From CAMEON01 sp964427175 (GTDB taxonomy: Bacteria; Bacillota; Clostridia; Oscillospirales; CAG-272): a DNA stretch of 18,583 bases. The translations under genes and the position numbers were made by a program. The notes beneath the pieces are model-generated. The model made no database searches. It saw nothing but the letters and a program-made list of their open reading frames with translations, and was not told the origin of the DNA. The stretch covers positions 1-18,583 of the forward strand of contig CAYRTP010000031.1 of assembly GCA_964427175.1 (NCBI GenBank), read 5' to 3'. Position 1 is the stretch's first letter; each line of letters opens with the position of its first letter. This document shows, one piece after another, positions 7,207-13,468 of this stretch.

Positions 7207-7288
7207 ATCTTTGGATTCCCGCGATTTGAGATGTTTCGGCCGTTATAAACAACAACCTGCGGTCGGGAGGGGAGGTGGGTAAAAGTTT

Positions 7289-7318
7289 AGCCTCCCTTCT
7301 CGTGCGAGTTGGGAGGCT
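7289..7318 (-). terminator. Probable terminator of the small membrane protein gene
   Basis: AGCCTCCC (7289-7296) pairs perfectly with GGGAGGCT (7311-7318), and inside it CTCG pairs with CGAG over a two-base loop. On the minus strand the hairpin is followed by AAACTTTTA, a weak U-tract; on the plus strand it is followed by TTTTGTTT, which is stronger. No plus-strand gene leads into it, so its natural client is the minus-strand gene that ends 18 bases away. The 7206-7288 stretch between this hairpin and the next promoter holds nothing recognisable. Confidence 0.5.
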
Positions 7319-7335
7319 TTTGTTTGGGGAGCGTT

Positions 7336-7668
7336 TTAAAAGAACGTACACAGTAAAAATACGAGGTTGATTATTTCGAATATAACAATCGGGCATAATC
7401 CAGCCAAAAAACGTGTTGCTTTTTTGGTTATGATTTTTCGTTTTACTAAATAATTGTAATTTTGAACATACAAAACCGTGATGGGAATATAAGCAATGTG
7501 GCACATTAAAATAGCTGAGAATGATTTCCCTCCGCCCTCGGTAATGCTATCACAGGTTAATACACCGATTGTATGAAGCACAAAGAAGAAAAATGAAACC
7601 CCCAAATAGGTTAACCATAGCGATTTCCACGTTTCAAACCATTGAAAAGAATTATTGCTTTTATTCAT
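7336..7668 (-). CDS. Small integral membrane protein of unknown function, AT-rich
   Basis: I do not recognise this 110-residue protein. It has three hydrophobic segments, roughly residues 16-38 (LWLTYLGVSFFFFVLHTIG core), 49-68 (FSAILMCHIAYIPITVLY core) and 86-109 (LCPIVIFEIINLVFLLC core), with basic residues between the second and third (VKRKIITKKATR). The start at 7668 follows AGGAGAAATACGA. Its base composition is visibly AT-rich, with codons such as ATA, TTT and AAA, unlike the GC-rich genes around it, which suggests acquisition from elsewhere. It is expressed from a duplicated copy of the neighbouring operon's promoter, and its start codon overlaps the stop of a 14-codon leader frame (ATGA). 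Phage, toxin or immunity roles are possible but unsupported. Confidence 0.7.
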   Translation of the reverse strand: MNKSNNSFQWFETWKSLWLTYLGVSFFFFVLHTIGVLTCDSITEGGGKSFSAILMCHIAYIPITVLYVQNYNYLVKRKIITKKATRFLAGLCPIVIFEIINLVFLLCTFF

Positions 7669-7709
7669 TCGTATTTCTCCTGATTGTAGATTTTTTGAAC
7701 TTTTAACAT
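7665..7709 (-). CDS. Possible 14-residue leader peptide overlapping the membrane protein start
   Basis: The duplicated leader brings its own ribosome binding site (CAGGAGATATAT) and ATG at 7709. The frame reads MLKVQKIYNQEKYE and ends in TGA at 7665-7667, sharing ATGA with the start codon of the 110-aa gene. The first four residues are those of the ThyX-like protein. A second AGGAG lies inside the frame, placed for the downstream start. This geometry would couple translation of the two frames. It may simply be a scar of the duplication, kept because it does not block expression. Confidence 0.5.
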   Translation of the reverse strand: MLKVQKIYNQEKYE

Positions 7710-7800
7710 ATATATCTCCTGATTGGGGGCAAAAAAATGGGTGTTATCTTTATAATTATACAGGAAATTGGGAGTTTTGTCAAGGGCTTTTGTGCAGTTT
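7699..7800 (-). repeat. Promoter-leader module, copy 2
   Basis: Near-identical direct copy of 7107-7206, including the -35, -10, leader, ribosome binding site and the first codons of the ThyX-like gene. Homology stops within codon 5 of that gene, after which the sequence belongs to the small membrane protein unit. Confidence 0.93.
7755..7783 (-). promoter_or_regulatory. Sigma-A promoter of the small membrane protein gene
   Basis: On the minus strand: TTGACA (7778-7783), 17-base spacer, TATAAT (7755-7760), the duplicated equivalent of 7161-7189. Both hexamers are intact, so the copy should be active. Without full termination at 7289-7318, transcription from here would also read into the ThyX-like operon. 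Confidence 0.88.
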
Positions 7801-7842
7801 GTAACTTGTCAAAATGATTCTCCTTAGCTTTTTAGGGGGACA

Positions 7843-7935
7843 GTCATCCTGAGCGGAACGAAGTGGAGTCGAAGAATCTCCTCTCCGACAAGAGATCCTT
7901 CGACTACGCCGCGTTGCGGCTCCGCTCAGGATGAC
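7843..7935. repeat. GTCATCCTGAGC-type inverted repeat element
   Basis: The ends are perfect 15-base inverted repeats (GTCATCCTGAGCGGA at 7843-7857 and its complement at 7921-7935). Inside, AGTCGAAGAATCTC near 7866-7879 pairs with one mismatch to a second segment near 7892-7905, so the whole 93 bp can fold as one long imperfect hairpin. From memory, this GTCATCCTGAGC...GAGTCGAAG motif is a dispersed non-coding repeat in many bacterial genomes. It lies 44 bases beyond the alaX stop codon and may serve as its transcript end. Confidence 0.8.
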
Positions 7936-7978
7936 CGTGGGCCGCTGATCGCTGATCGTTAACTCAAACGAATTTCGC

Positions 7979-9193
7979 TTACGCCCCCGCAAAATACGCC
8001 TCGATCTCCGCCCGCTTGGCGGTGCAGGAGCCCTGGAGCATTTCCGACGATCCGCCTCCGCGGGCGGAGAGGGCGGCGTTGATCTCCTTGACGTGCTTCT
8101 TGAGGTCCAGGTCGGTGTTCCCCCGCCCGATGACGTAGCGGTAGCCCGTCTCATCGTTGCCCGTGAATACCCCGCAGAACCGCCCGCACTTTTCTACGGC
8201 GCGGTTGAGGAGACGGCGCATCTCGATGGCCTCCAGGCCCTCGTCAAAGAGGCAGAGGCTCCCCTCGGTGGGGATAATGGCGGCCACGGTCAGCTCCTCC
8301 AGCTTGGCGCGGAGGGTGGCGATGGCGCGCTTTTTCTCCTCCATCTCGGCCTCGCGGCGTTCAAAGCCTATGACCACGTCCTCCTGCTTGACCGACATGG
8401 CGGCGGCCATGGCGGCCACGGCGGTATAGCGGCGGCGGTAGTCACGGAGCGCCCAGGGACCGCAGAGCATATGGATGCGGACACCGCCCTTGTAATGAAT
8501 GAAGTCCAACAGCTTGATGACCCCGATCTCCCCCGTGGTGTTCACGTGGGGGGCGCAGCAGGCGCAACGGTCCTTGACATCCTCGTCGGTGCCGATCTGT
8601 ACCATACGGACCCCTTCGGTCAGGTCCAGCTTGGCGCGGTAGGCCATGGCGGACAGCTCCTCGGGGGCGGGGTACCAGGCGCGGACGGGGAGGCAGGCGG
8701 CGACAATGGCGTTGGCCTCGTCCTCAATGGCATCCAGCTGGTCACGGGTCAGCACTCCGTCGAAATCCAGGGTCACGTCGGGGTTGCCCTCCCGATCCCC
8801 CAGGTGGAAGCCTACGTTCTTGTAGCCGTACAGGCGGTGGACAATGCCCGAGACAATGTGCTCGCCCGTGTGGTTCTGCATACGGGCCAGGCGGACGGCG
8901 GTGTCCAGGTTGCCCGTGACGGTTGTCCCTTGGGGGAAGGGATGGGTTTCCCCGTTCAGCGGGGCAAGGCTGACGGTGTGGGTGATGATCCCCGCGGACT
9001 CCTGCACGTCCAGGACGGGGAGGCCCGCCAGGGTCCCTCGGTCGGCGTACTGGCCGCCCCCCTCGGGGAAGAAAGCGGTCGCGTCCAGGACCACGTCCAG
9101 GGTCTCGGGGGATTTTCCCGCGCGGGATTCCAGGACGGTGGCGGTGAAGGTATAGAGATGACTGTCTTGATCGAACAGGCGGATGGTTTTCAT
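7979..9193 (-). CDS. alaX: Alanyl-tRNA editing protein, long AlaX type with DHHA1 domain
   Basis: AlaX proteins hydrolyse Ser-tRNA(Ala) (and in some cases Gly-tRNA(Ala)) made in error by alanyl-tRNA synthetase, acting free in the cytoplasm. The 404-residue product has an N-terminal AlaRS-like beta-barrel with AFFPEGGGQYADRGTL (40-55), the editing domain with zinc ligands NHTGEH (His108, His112) and CCAPH (Cys212, His216), a helical linker (about 255-305) and a C-terminal DHHA1-like domain with IGRGNTDLDLK (355-365) and RGGGSSEMLQGS (378-389). This is the long AlaX-L arrangement. The start at 9193 was preferred over the upstream in-frame ATG at 9553, because it has AAAGGAGT upstream, family similarity begins there, and the longer reading would cross the promoter and the repeat array. 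It is a single gene with its own promoter. The key residues are all present. Confidence 0.93.
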   Translation of the reverse strand: MKTIRLFDQDSHLYTFTATVLESRAGKSPETLDVVLDATAFFPEGGGQYADRGTLAGLPVLDVQESAGIITHTVSLAPLNGETHPFPQGTTVTGNLDTAVRLARMQNHTGEHIVSGIVHRLYGYKNVGFHLGDREGNPDVTLDFDGVLTRDQLDAIEDEANAIVAACLPVRAWYPAPEELSAMAYRAKLDLTEGVRMVQIGTDEDVKDRCACCAPHVNTTGEIGVIKLLDFIHYKGGVRIHMLCGPWALRDYRRRYTAVAAMAAAMSVKQEDVVIGFERREAEMEEKKRAIATLRAKLEELTVAAIIPTEGSLCLFDEGLEAIEMRRLLNRAVEKCGRFCGVFTGNDETGYRYVIGRGNTDLDLKKHVKEINAALSARGGGSSEMLQGSCTAKRAEIEAYFAGA

Positions 9194-9223
9194 GATGACT
9201 CCTTTGGGTGGGGTAATGGTTTT

Positions 9224-9252
9224 ATTATACAACAAATGGGAGAAAAGGTCAA
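9224..9252 (-). promoter_or_regulatory. Sigma-A promoter of alaX
   Basis: On the minus strand: TTGACC (9247-9252), 17-base spacer, TATAAT (9224-9229). It lies about 30 bases before the alaX start, leaving a short leader that carries the ribosome binding site. It diverges from the plus-strand promoter at 9311-9339. Confidence 0.85.
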
Positions 9253-9310
9253 GAGGAGGGAGGAATATTTCGGTGAAAAGACGGGGGATTCGGGTTTGGG
9301 GGACGAGGTC

Positions 9311-9339
9311 TTGTTTTTTGGAGAAAAATATGGTATAAT
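9311..9339 (+). promoter_or_regulatory. Probable promoter of the sigma factor gene
   Basis: TTGTTT (9311-9316), 17-base spacer, TATAAT preceded by TGG (9334-9339) on the plus strand. The next plus-strand gene starts at 9735, so the leader would be nearly 390 bases and would contain the three repeat units at 9360-9613. I saw no better promoter between the repeats and the gene. Confidence 0.6.
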
Positions 9340-9359
9340 GGATGTGTTCGATAACCTCC

Positions 9360-9613
9360 GTTGGGGCGGCCATCGGCCGTCCGCGTATTGACCCACCGCG
9401 TGTCGCGGGAGGAGCAAGCTCCTCCCCTACCCGATTTGTAGGGGCGGCCATCGGCCGTCCGCGTATTGCCCCAATGCGTGTAGCGGACGAGCGATGCTCG
9501 CCCCTACCCGACTCGCGGGAGATGCCCCACCGTCCTCCCGTAGGGGCGGCCATTGGCCGTCCGCATATTTTCCTCCCCGACGCGTGTTGCGGACGAGCGA
9601 TGCTCGCCCCTAC
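9360..9613. repeat. Array of three MITE-like palindromic repeat units
   Basis: Three units in direct orientation at 9360-9430, 9438-9507 and 9540-9613. Units 2 and 3 begin GTAGGGGCGGCCAT and end CGCCCCTAC; unit 1 has slightly diverged ends (GTTGGGGCG, CTCCCCTAC). The termini are inverted repeats of about nine bases. Each unit holds two small palindromes, GGCCATCGGCC or GGCCATTGGCC near the left end and a GAGCGATGCTC-type hairpin near the right end, around a GCGTATTG/CGCGTG centre. I recall such units as common dispersed repeats in gut Clostridia. No coding sequence is supported in the array, although frames stay open on both strands. Confidence 0.85.
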
Positions 9614-9734
9614 ATCGGTCAGACGGTTACCGAATATTCCGAAAAAAATCCCAACCGTTTCCCACCTGCGGTTACTCTATATATGAACGGAAACGAAAAT
9701 CCGTATTCAAATCCATCCGTGAAAGGAACCCGCC

Positions 9735-11429
9735 ATGACCGAATCCGAGAAGAACGCTCTGTACGAAGCCTTTGAAACCGAATATCTCCCCAAAATCTAC
9801 GGCTTTTGCCGCATGAAGCTGGGGGCGGTGGACGATGCCGCCGAAGCTGAGGACCTGGCCCAGGATATCGCCTACGAGGTGCTGAGGACCATCCACGCGG
9901 GCAAGGAGATCCGCGATCTGGGTGCCTTCGTGTGGAGCGTCTCCAACCACGTGTTCTGCAATCTGGTCCGCCGCAAAAAGCGAAGCGGCGAACGCTGTTT
10001 CGCTCCCTTGGAGGAGGGAATGCAGATAGCGGACCCCCACGTTGATCTGCAAGCCGACTACGTCCTGCGGGAGCAGCTGGCTCTCCTGCGCCGTGAGTTG
10101 GCCATGATGACGGGGAACTACCGCCAAACCGTCATCATGCATTACTTCGACGGCCTCTCCTGCGAGGAGATCGGCCGTCGGCTGGGGCGGAGCGCGGGGA
10201 CGGTCAAATGGTGGCTCCACGACGCGCGGAGGATCATCAAGGAGGGAATGGAAACCATGAGTACGAATCAACATTTCGGAGAGAGAAGCTACCGCCCGGG
10301 AAGTCTGCGTATGTCCTGCAAGGGCACGCCGGGAACCGCCGATCAGCCCATATCCTGTGCCGCCCGCAAGTCGGCGCAGAATATCCTGCTGGCCGCTTAC
10401 CGGAGCCCTATGACCATTGAGGAGCTGTGTCGGGAGACGGGCATCCCCGCGGTCTACATGGAGGACGAGGTCTACGCCCTCGCCAAGGAACAGCTTCTGC
10501 GGGAGGTGTCCTCGGGGAAGTATCAGACGGATTTCGTCATCCTGGCCCACGATATGGCGTTGGAGATGAACGACCGCATCGAGGAGGTCTTTTTCCGCCG
10601 CCCCGAGGGGCAGACGGCCTATACCCATCTCCTGTTGGACTGGCTGACCACACGGCGGGAGGAGCTGGAGAGCCCCCGCTTCAACCTGTCGGGCTTTACC
10701 TGGGAGCGGCTGCTGTGGGCCTACCTGCCCTATTTCATTCATGAGACGGGGAGCCGCTTCAAGCAGGAGGAGGGACTCACGCTTTCCTGGGCGGATATGC
10801 CCTACCGTCCCGACGGCGGGCGGTGGATCGCCCTGGGCTTTGACAACAGCCGTATCGACCGCAACTCCCCTCTGCTGAAGCGGGCTCACCCCTCTGACCT
10901 GTGCCTCCAACAGGCGGTTGGTGCGGGGGCCTACGAGATGGCCCACTTCCTCGAGTGGGGAGCCCTGAACGGGCGGGTGGACAGCTCGATCTTCTTTGAG
11001 ACCCCCCACGATGTCTTTGTCCTGGGCCGCGCCATCATCAAGGGCGAGCTGGCGGTCTCGGAGCTGGACGAACGGCAAAAGTACCTGTTCAGCGTGGCGT
11101 TGGAGAAGCACCTGTTCGACCGCGCCCCCAACGGCGGGTATATCTGCAACTACTATTTCGTCCCCGCCCCCGCCCGCGAGGAGCTGGAGGCCATGGTGGA
11201 CGAGCTGTACCCTCTGGTGAAGCCCTACTACCGCGCCGCCTACGACATGGTGCTGGAGGCCTACCGCCGTCAGGTGCCGACCCATCTGCACGGGCAAATG
11301 GGGAACTTCCTGACCAATTTCATCAACTATTTCATCCCCTGCGCCCTGGCCGCCGCCTTTAGGGCAGGGAAACTGTCCGAGCCCTGCGGGGATGGACGGG
11401 TATGGCTGAGCCTGTTTGCCAGTGAATAG
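9735..11429 (+). CDS. ECF-like sigma-70 family factor with a large C-terminal extension
   Basis: The first 170 residues of this 564-residue protein form an ECF-type sigma factor. Region 2 spans about 10-82, with AEAEDLAQDIAYEVLRTI (36-53) and AFVWSVSNHVFCNLVRRKKR (64-83). Region 4 spans about 110-172, with YRQTVIMHYFDGLSCEEIGR (129-148) and RLGRSAGTVKWWLHDAR (149-165) forming the helix-turn-helix. A linker follows, then a probable winged-helix segment at about 210-275 (ILLAAYRSPMTIEELCRETG). The remaining 290 residues, rich in aromatic residues, I do not recognise. No transmembrane segment is visible, and no anti-sigma gene lies next to it. The ATG follows GAAAGGAA. The last codons, AGT GAA TAG, lie within the repeat that begins at 11421. 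Sigma activity is a domain-level inference; target genes are unknown. The extension may sense a signal or replace a separate anti-sigma factor. Confidence 0.85.
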   Translation: MTESEKNALYEAFETEYLPKIYGFCRMKLGAVDDAAEAEDLAQDIAYEVLRTIHAGKEIRDLGAFVWSVSNHVFCNLVRRKKRSGERCFAPLEEGMQIADPHVDLQADYVLREQLALLRRELAMMTGNYRQTVIMHYFDGLSCEEIGRRLGRSAGTVKWWLHDARRIIKEGMETMSTNQHFGERSYRPGSLRMSCKGTPGTADQPISCAARKSAQNILLAAYRSPMTIEELCRETGIPAVYMEDEVYALAKEQLLREVSSGKYQTDFVILAHDMALEMNDRIEEVFFRRPEGQTAYTHLLLDWLTTRREELESPRFNLSGFTWERLLWAYLPYFIHETGSRFKQEEGLTLSWADMPYRPDGGRWIALGFDNSRIDRNSPLLKRAHPSDLCLQQAVGAGAYEMAHFLEWGALNGRVDSSIFFETPHDVFVLGRAIIKGELAVSELDERQKYLFSVALEKHLFDRAPNGGYICNYYFVPAPAREELEAMVDELYPLVKPYYRAAYDMVLEAYRRQVPTHLHGQMGNFLTNFINYFIPCALAAAFRAGKLSEPCGDGRVWLSLFASE

Positions 11430-11579
11430 GGGAGCGTGCCTCCGGCGGCTTAGCACCTTTTTGCAAAAAGGTGCTAAGAACTCCAAAAAACTAAAAAAGG
11501 GAATTATGAGGGGAGCGAGAGGACACCAAGTGCTATAGAGGGCATCACCATGGGGCCCCTGCCCCATTGGTGTATGGAG
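11421..11579 (+). repeat. Post-stop palindromic repeat, copy A (3' end of sigma factor gene)
   Basis: About 159 bp, strongly similar to 13203-13367 in direct orientation. Order of parts: AGTGAATAGG at the gene end, GGAGCG, a perfect 30-base palindrome at 11449-11478 (arms CTTAGCACCTTTTTG), AACTCCAAAAAAC, a variable AT-rich stretch, then a second stem-loop near 11547-11571 (ACCATGGGGC against GCCCCATTGGT with one bulge). The first palindrome may act as a terminator or transcript-stabilising end, although no long U-run follows it on plus. Confidence 0.88.
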
Positions 11580-11632
11580 GCGGCTCAAGATGGATATTTG
11601 TTAAAATGCAGAATCGTATAAAATGCGCCTGC

Positions 11633-11667
11633 GGAGCGACCGAAATTCGGTTGCTCCGTATGTTTTT
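11633..11667 (+). terminator. Stem-loop upstream of the spoVAF-like gene, possible terminator
   Basis: GGAGCGACCGAA (11633-11644) pairs with TTCGGTTGCTCC (11646-11657), with one G-T wobble and a tight turn, followed after five bases by TTTTT (11663-11667). The five intervening bases are the -35 of the sigma-G-like promoter. It could shield this forespore promoter from read-through from the sigma factor gene. The gap before the U-tract makes it weaker than a textbook terminator. Confidence 0.45.
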
Positions 11668-11687
11668 GCCAACAGAGGGACATACTA
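11658..11687 (+). promoter_or_regulatory. Sigma-G-like (forespore) promoter of the spoVAF-like gene
   Basis: GTATG (11658-11662), 18-base spacer, CATACTA (11681-11687). This matches the Bacillus subtilis sigma-G consensus as I remember it, gHATR, 18 bases, CATWHTA, at every defined position. The expected start point lies about 25 bases before the ATG at 11719. It agrees with forespore expression of spoVA genes in known spore formers. Confidence 0.7.
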
Positions 11688-11718
11688 CAAAGGAAAATAC
11701 ATTTCCCGGAGAACCGCC

Positions 11719-13203
11719 ATGGATCAAAATTCTTCCGCCAAAACCCCCTTTACCCCTGATTACGCCGCCAACGTCGCCTTGCTGGACGGCATCCTGCGGC
11801 CCGAGACCAACTTCGATCTCATCAAAAAGCCCCTCAAGATCGGTCGGGATGCCATGACCCTGTACTATATCGACGGCTTCATCAAGGACACCATCATGAT
11901 GAAGCTCATGATGTCCTTCCTCACCTTGGACAGCATGACCCTTCCCACCGAGGAAGGGAAGGGGAGCCAGGGCAACCCGACCGAGGCCCCCCACACCGCC
12001 GCCGCACAGCGGTTCTGCGCCCGCGCCCTGCCCTATGTGGAGACCGACGTGGTGGACTCGGCGGAGACGGCGGTGCAGATGATTTTGTCGGGAGCGGCGG
12101 TCATGCTGGGATCTCCCTTCGGGGCGGCGGCCATTGTCATCGATGCCCGCTCCTATCCCGCCCGCGAGACCACCGAGCCCGAGGGCGACAAGGTCATGCG
12201 GGGGGCGCGGGATGGCTTCGTAGAGACCCTCATCTTCAACACAGCCCTCATCCGCCGCCGCATCCGCAACCCCGAGCTGACCATGACCTACCTGTCGGTG
12301 GGTTCCAGCTCCCAAACCGACGTGGTCATCTGCTACATGGCCGATCGCGCCGACCCCAAGCTGGTGGGGAAGGTGAAGGACAAGCTGGGCGCGGTGCGGA
12401 CCGATGCCCTGGTCATGGGCCACGAGTCCCTGGCCGAGGTGCTCATCAAGCGGCGGTGGTACAATCCTTTCCCTAAGATCCGCTACACCGAGCGGCCCGA
12501 CACCGCGGCGGCCCAACTCATGGAGGGGAGCGTGCTGGTCCTCTGCGACACCTCCCCCCAGGTCATGATCCTGCCCACCTCCATTTTTGACTTCATGCAG
12601 GAGACCAACGATTTCTATTTCCCGCCCCTGACGGGGACCTATATCCGCCTGGTCCGCCACCTGGTCTTCTGGCTGACCCTGTTTCTGACCCCCACCTGGT
12701 ATCTGCTCATCATGCATCCCGATTTCCTGCCGAATTGGCTGTCCTTCATCATCCCCACCGAGACGGGGCGGATCCCCATCATCGCCCAGCTTCTTTTGGT
12801 GGAGTTCATGATCGACGGCCTGCGGATGGCCTCGCTGAACACCCCCAGTATGCTGTCCAACTCCCTGTCGGTGGTAGGGGGACTGATTCTCGGGGACTTC
12901 GCGGTGGACATCGGCTGGCTGATCCCCGAGGTCATCCTGTATATGGCCTTCGTGGCCATCGCCAACTTCACCCAGCGGAGCTACGAGCTGGGCTACGCCT
13001 TCAAATTCATGCGGATGGGGCTGTTGATCCTCACCGCCCTGGGAGGCGTATGGGGTTACGGAGCGGGGCTTGTGGGGATCGTCATCCTCCTGCTCACCAA
13101 CGTCACGGTAACGGGGACCCGCCGATACCTCTACCCCCTCATCCCCTTCGACGGCAAGGCCCTGAAGTCGCTGTTCTTTCGGGTGCGGAAGGATGGGGAT
13201 TGA
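11719..13203 (+). CDS. spoVAF: SpoVAF-like spore germination protein (GerA A-subunit family)
   Basis: This 494-residue protein belongs to the GerAA/SpoVAF family, inner spore membrane proteins linked to nutrient germination and dipicolinic acid release. The N-terminal soluble region (about 1-310) holds YYIDGFIKD (49-57), IDARSYPARETTEPEGDKVM (141-160), RGARDGFVETLIFNTALIRR (161-180) and LVLCDTSPQVMILPTSIFDF (273-292). The C-terminal part has five or six membrane segments at about 314-335, 351-367, 384-399, 401-417 and 430-462, with DGLRMASLNTP (366-376) and SYELGYA (421-427). These fit SpoVAF rather than ligand-specific GerAA, but the two are close. No other spoVA or gerB/gerC gene is adjacent, so it is an orphan. 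The start at 11719 follows CGGAGAACCGCC and lies just behind the sigma-G-like promoter; the in-frame ATG at 11623 would precede that promoter. Two direct repeats bracket the gene. Confidence 0.88.
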   Translation: MDQNSSAKTPFTPDYAANVALLDGILRPETNFDLIKKPLKIGRDAMTLYYIDGFIKDTIMMKLMMSFLTLDSMTLPTEEGKGSQGNPTEAPHTAAAQRFCARALPYVETDVVDSAETAVQMILSGAAVMLGSPFGAAAIVIDARSYPARETTEPEGDKVMRGARDGFVETLIFNTALIRRRIRNPELTMTYLSVGSSSQTDVVICYMADRADPKLVGKVKDKLGAVRTDALVMGHESLAEVLIKRRWYNPFPKIRYTERPDTAAAQLMEGSVLVLCDTSPQVMILPTSIFDFMQETNDFYFPPLTGTYIRLVRHLVFWLTLFLTPTWYLLIMHPDFLPNWLSFIIPTETGRIPIIAQLLLVEFMIDGLRMASLNTPSMLSNSLSVVGGLILGDFAVDIGWLIPEVILYMAFVAIANFTQRSYELGYAFKFMRMGLLILTALGGVWGYGAGLVGIVILLLTNVTVTGTRRYLYPLIPFDGKALKSLFFRVRKDGD

Positions 13204-13367
13204 GTGAATAGGAGAGCGTGCCTTGCCTCCGGCGGCTTAGCACCTTTTTGCAAAAAGGTGCTAAGAACTCCAAAAAACTTTAATAAGGGATTTAAGAGGG
13301 TTACGAGAGGATACCAAGAGCTATAGAGGGGGTCACCATGGGGCCCCTGCCCCATTGGTGTATGGAG
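13203..13367 (+). repeat. Post-stop palindromic repeat, copy B (downstream of spoVAF-like gene)
   Basis: About 165 bp, the direct partner of 11421-11579. It starts on the last base of the stop codon, has the same perfect 30-base palindrome (13236-13265), the same AACTCCAAAAAAC tail, and the same second stem-loop near 13334-13359. It differs by a five-base insertion before the palindrome and by scattered changes in the middle. Confidence 0.88.
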
Positions 13368-13392
13368 CCGTAAAATAGTATTATATGATTGG

Positions 13393-13424
13393 AATCGGCA
13401 GAGACGGTTGTTTCTGCCGATTTT
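13393..13424 (+). terminator. Possible terminator downstream of the spoVAF-like gene
   Basis: AATCGGCAGA (13393-13402) pairs perfectly with TCTGCCGATT (13413-13422) over a ten-base loop, with a four-T run at its 3' end. It lies 190 bases after the stop codon, beyond repeat copy B. The short T-run keeps this tentative. Confidence 0.45.
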
Positions 13425-13443
13425 GGGTTTAAGCATCGCTCTC

Positions 13444-13468
13444 GTAGGGCGGGGGCTTGCTCCCGCCG
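13444..13468. repeat. Solo copy of a 25-bp GTAGGGCGGGGG-type repeat arm
   Basis: These 25 bases, beginning GTAGGGCGGGGGCTTGC, are identical to the left arm of the inverted repeat at 16811-16835 and complementary to its right arm at 16882-16906. Each arm is itself an imperfect palindrome around a CTTG centre. No matching second arm is seen here, so it is a solo or decayed copy. Confidence 0.75.

Noticed and set aside
9360..9613. Possible CRISPR array.
   Set aside because: There are only three units, each self-complementary with inverted termini; spacers of 7 and 32 bases are unequal, and no cas gene is nearby.
9342..9775. Plus frames with repeated GAAIGRP-like peptide.
   Set aside because: The peptide repeats are translations of the three MITE-like units, not a repeat protein.
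9672..11588. A 638-codon minus frame opposite the sigma factor.
   Set aside because: It begins inside repeat copy A and runs antisense to recognisable sigma regions 2 and 4. The product looks like translated shadow sequence.
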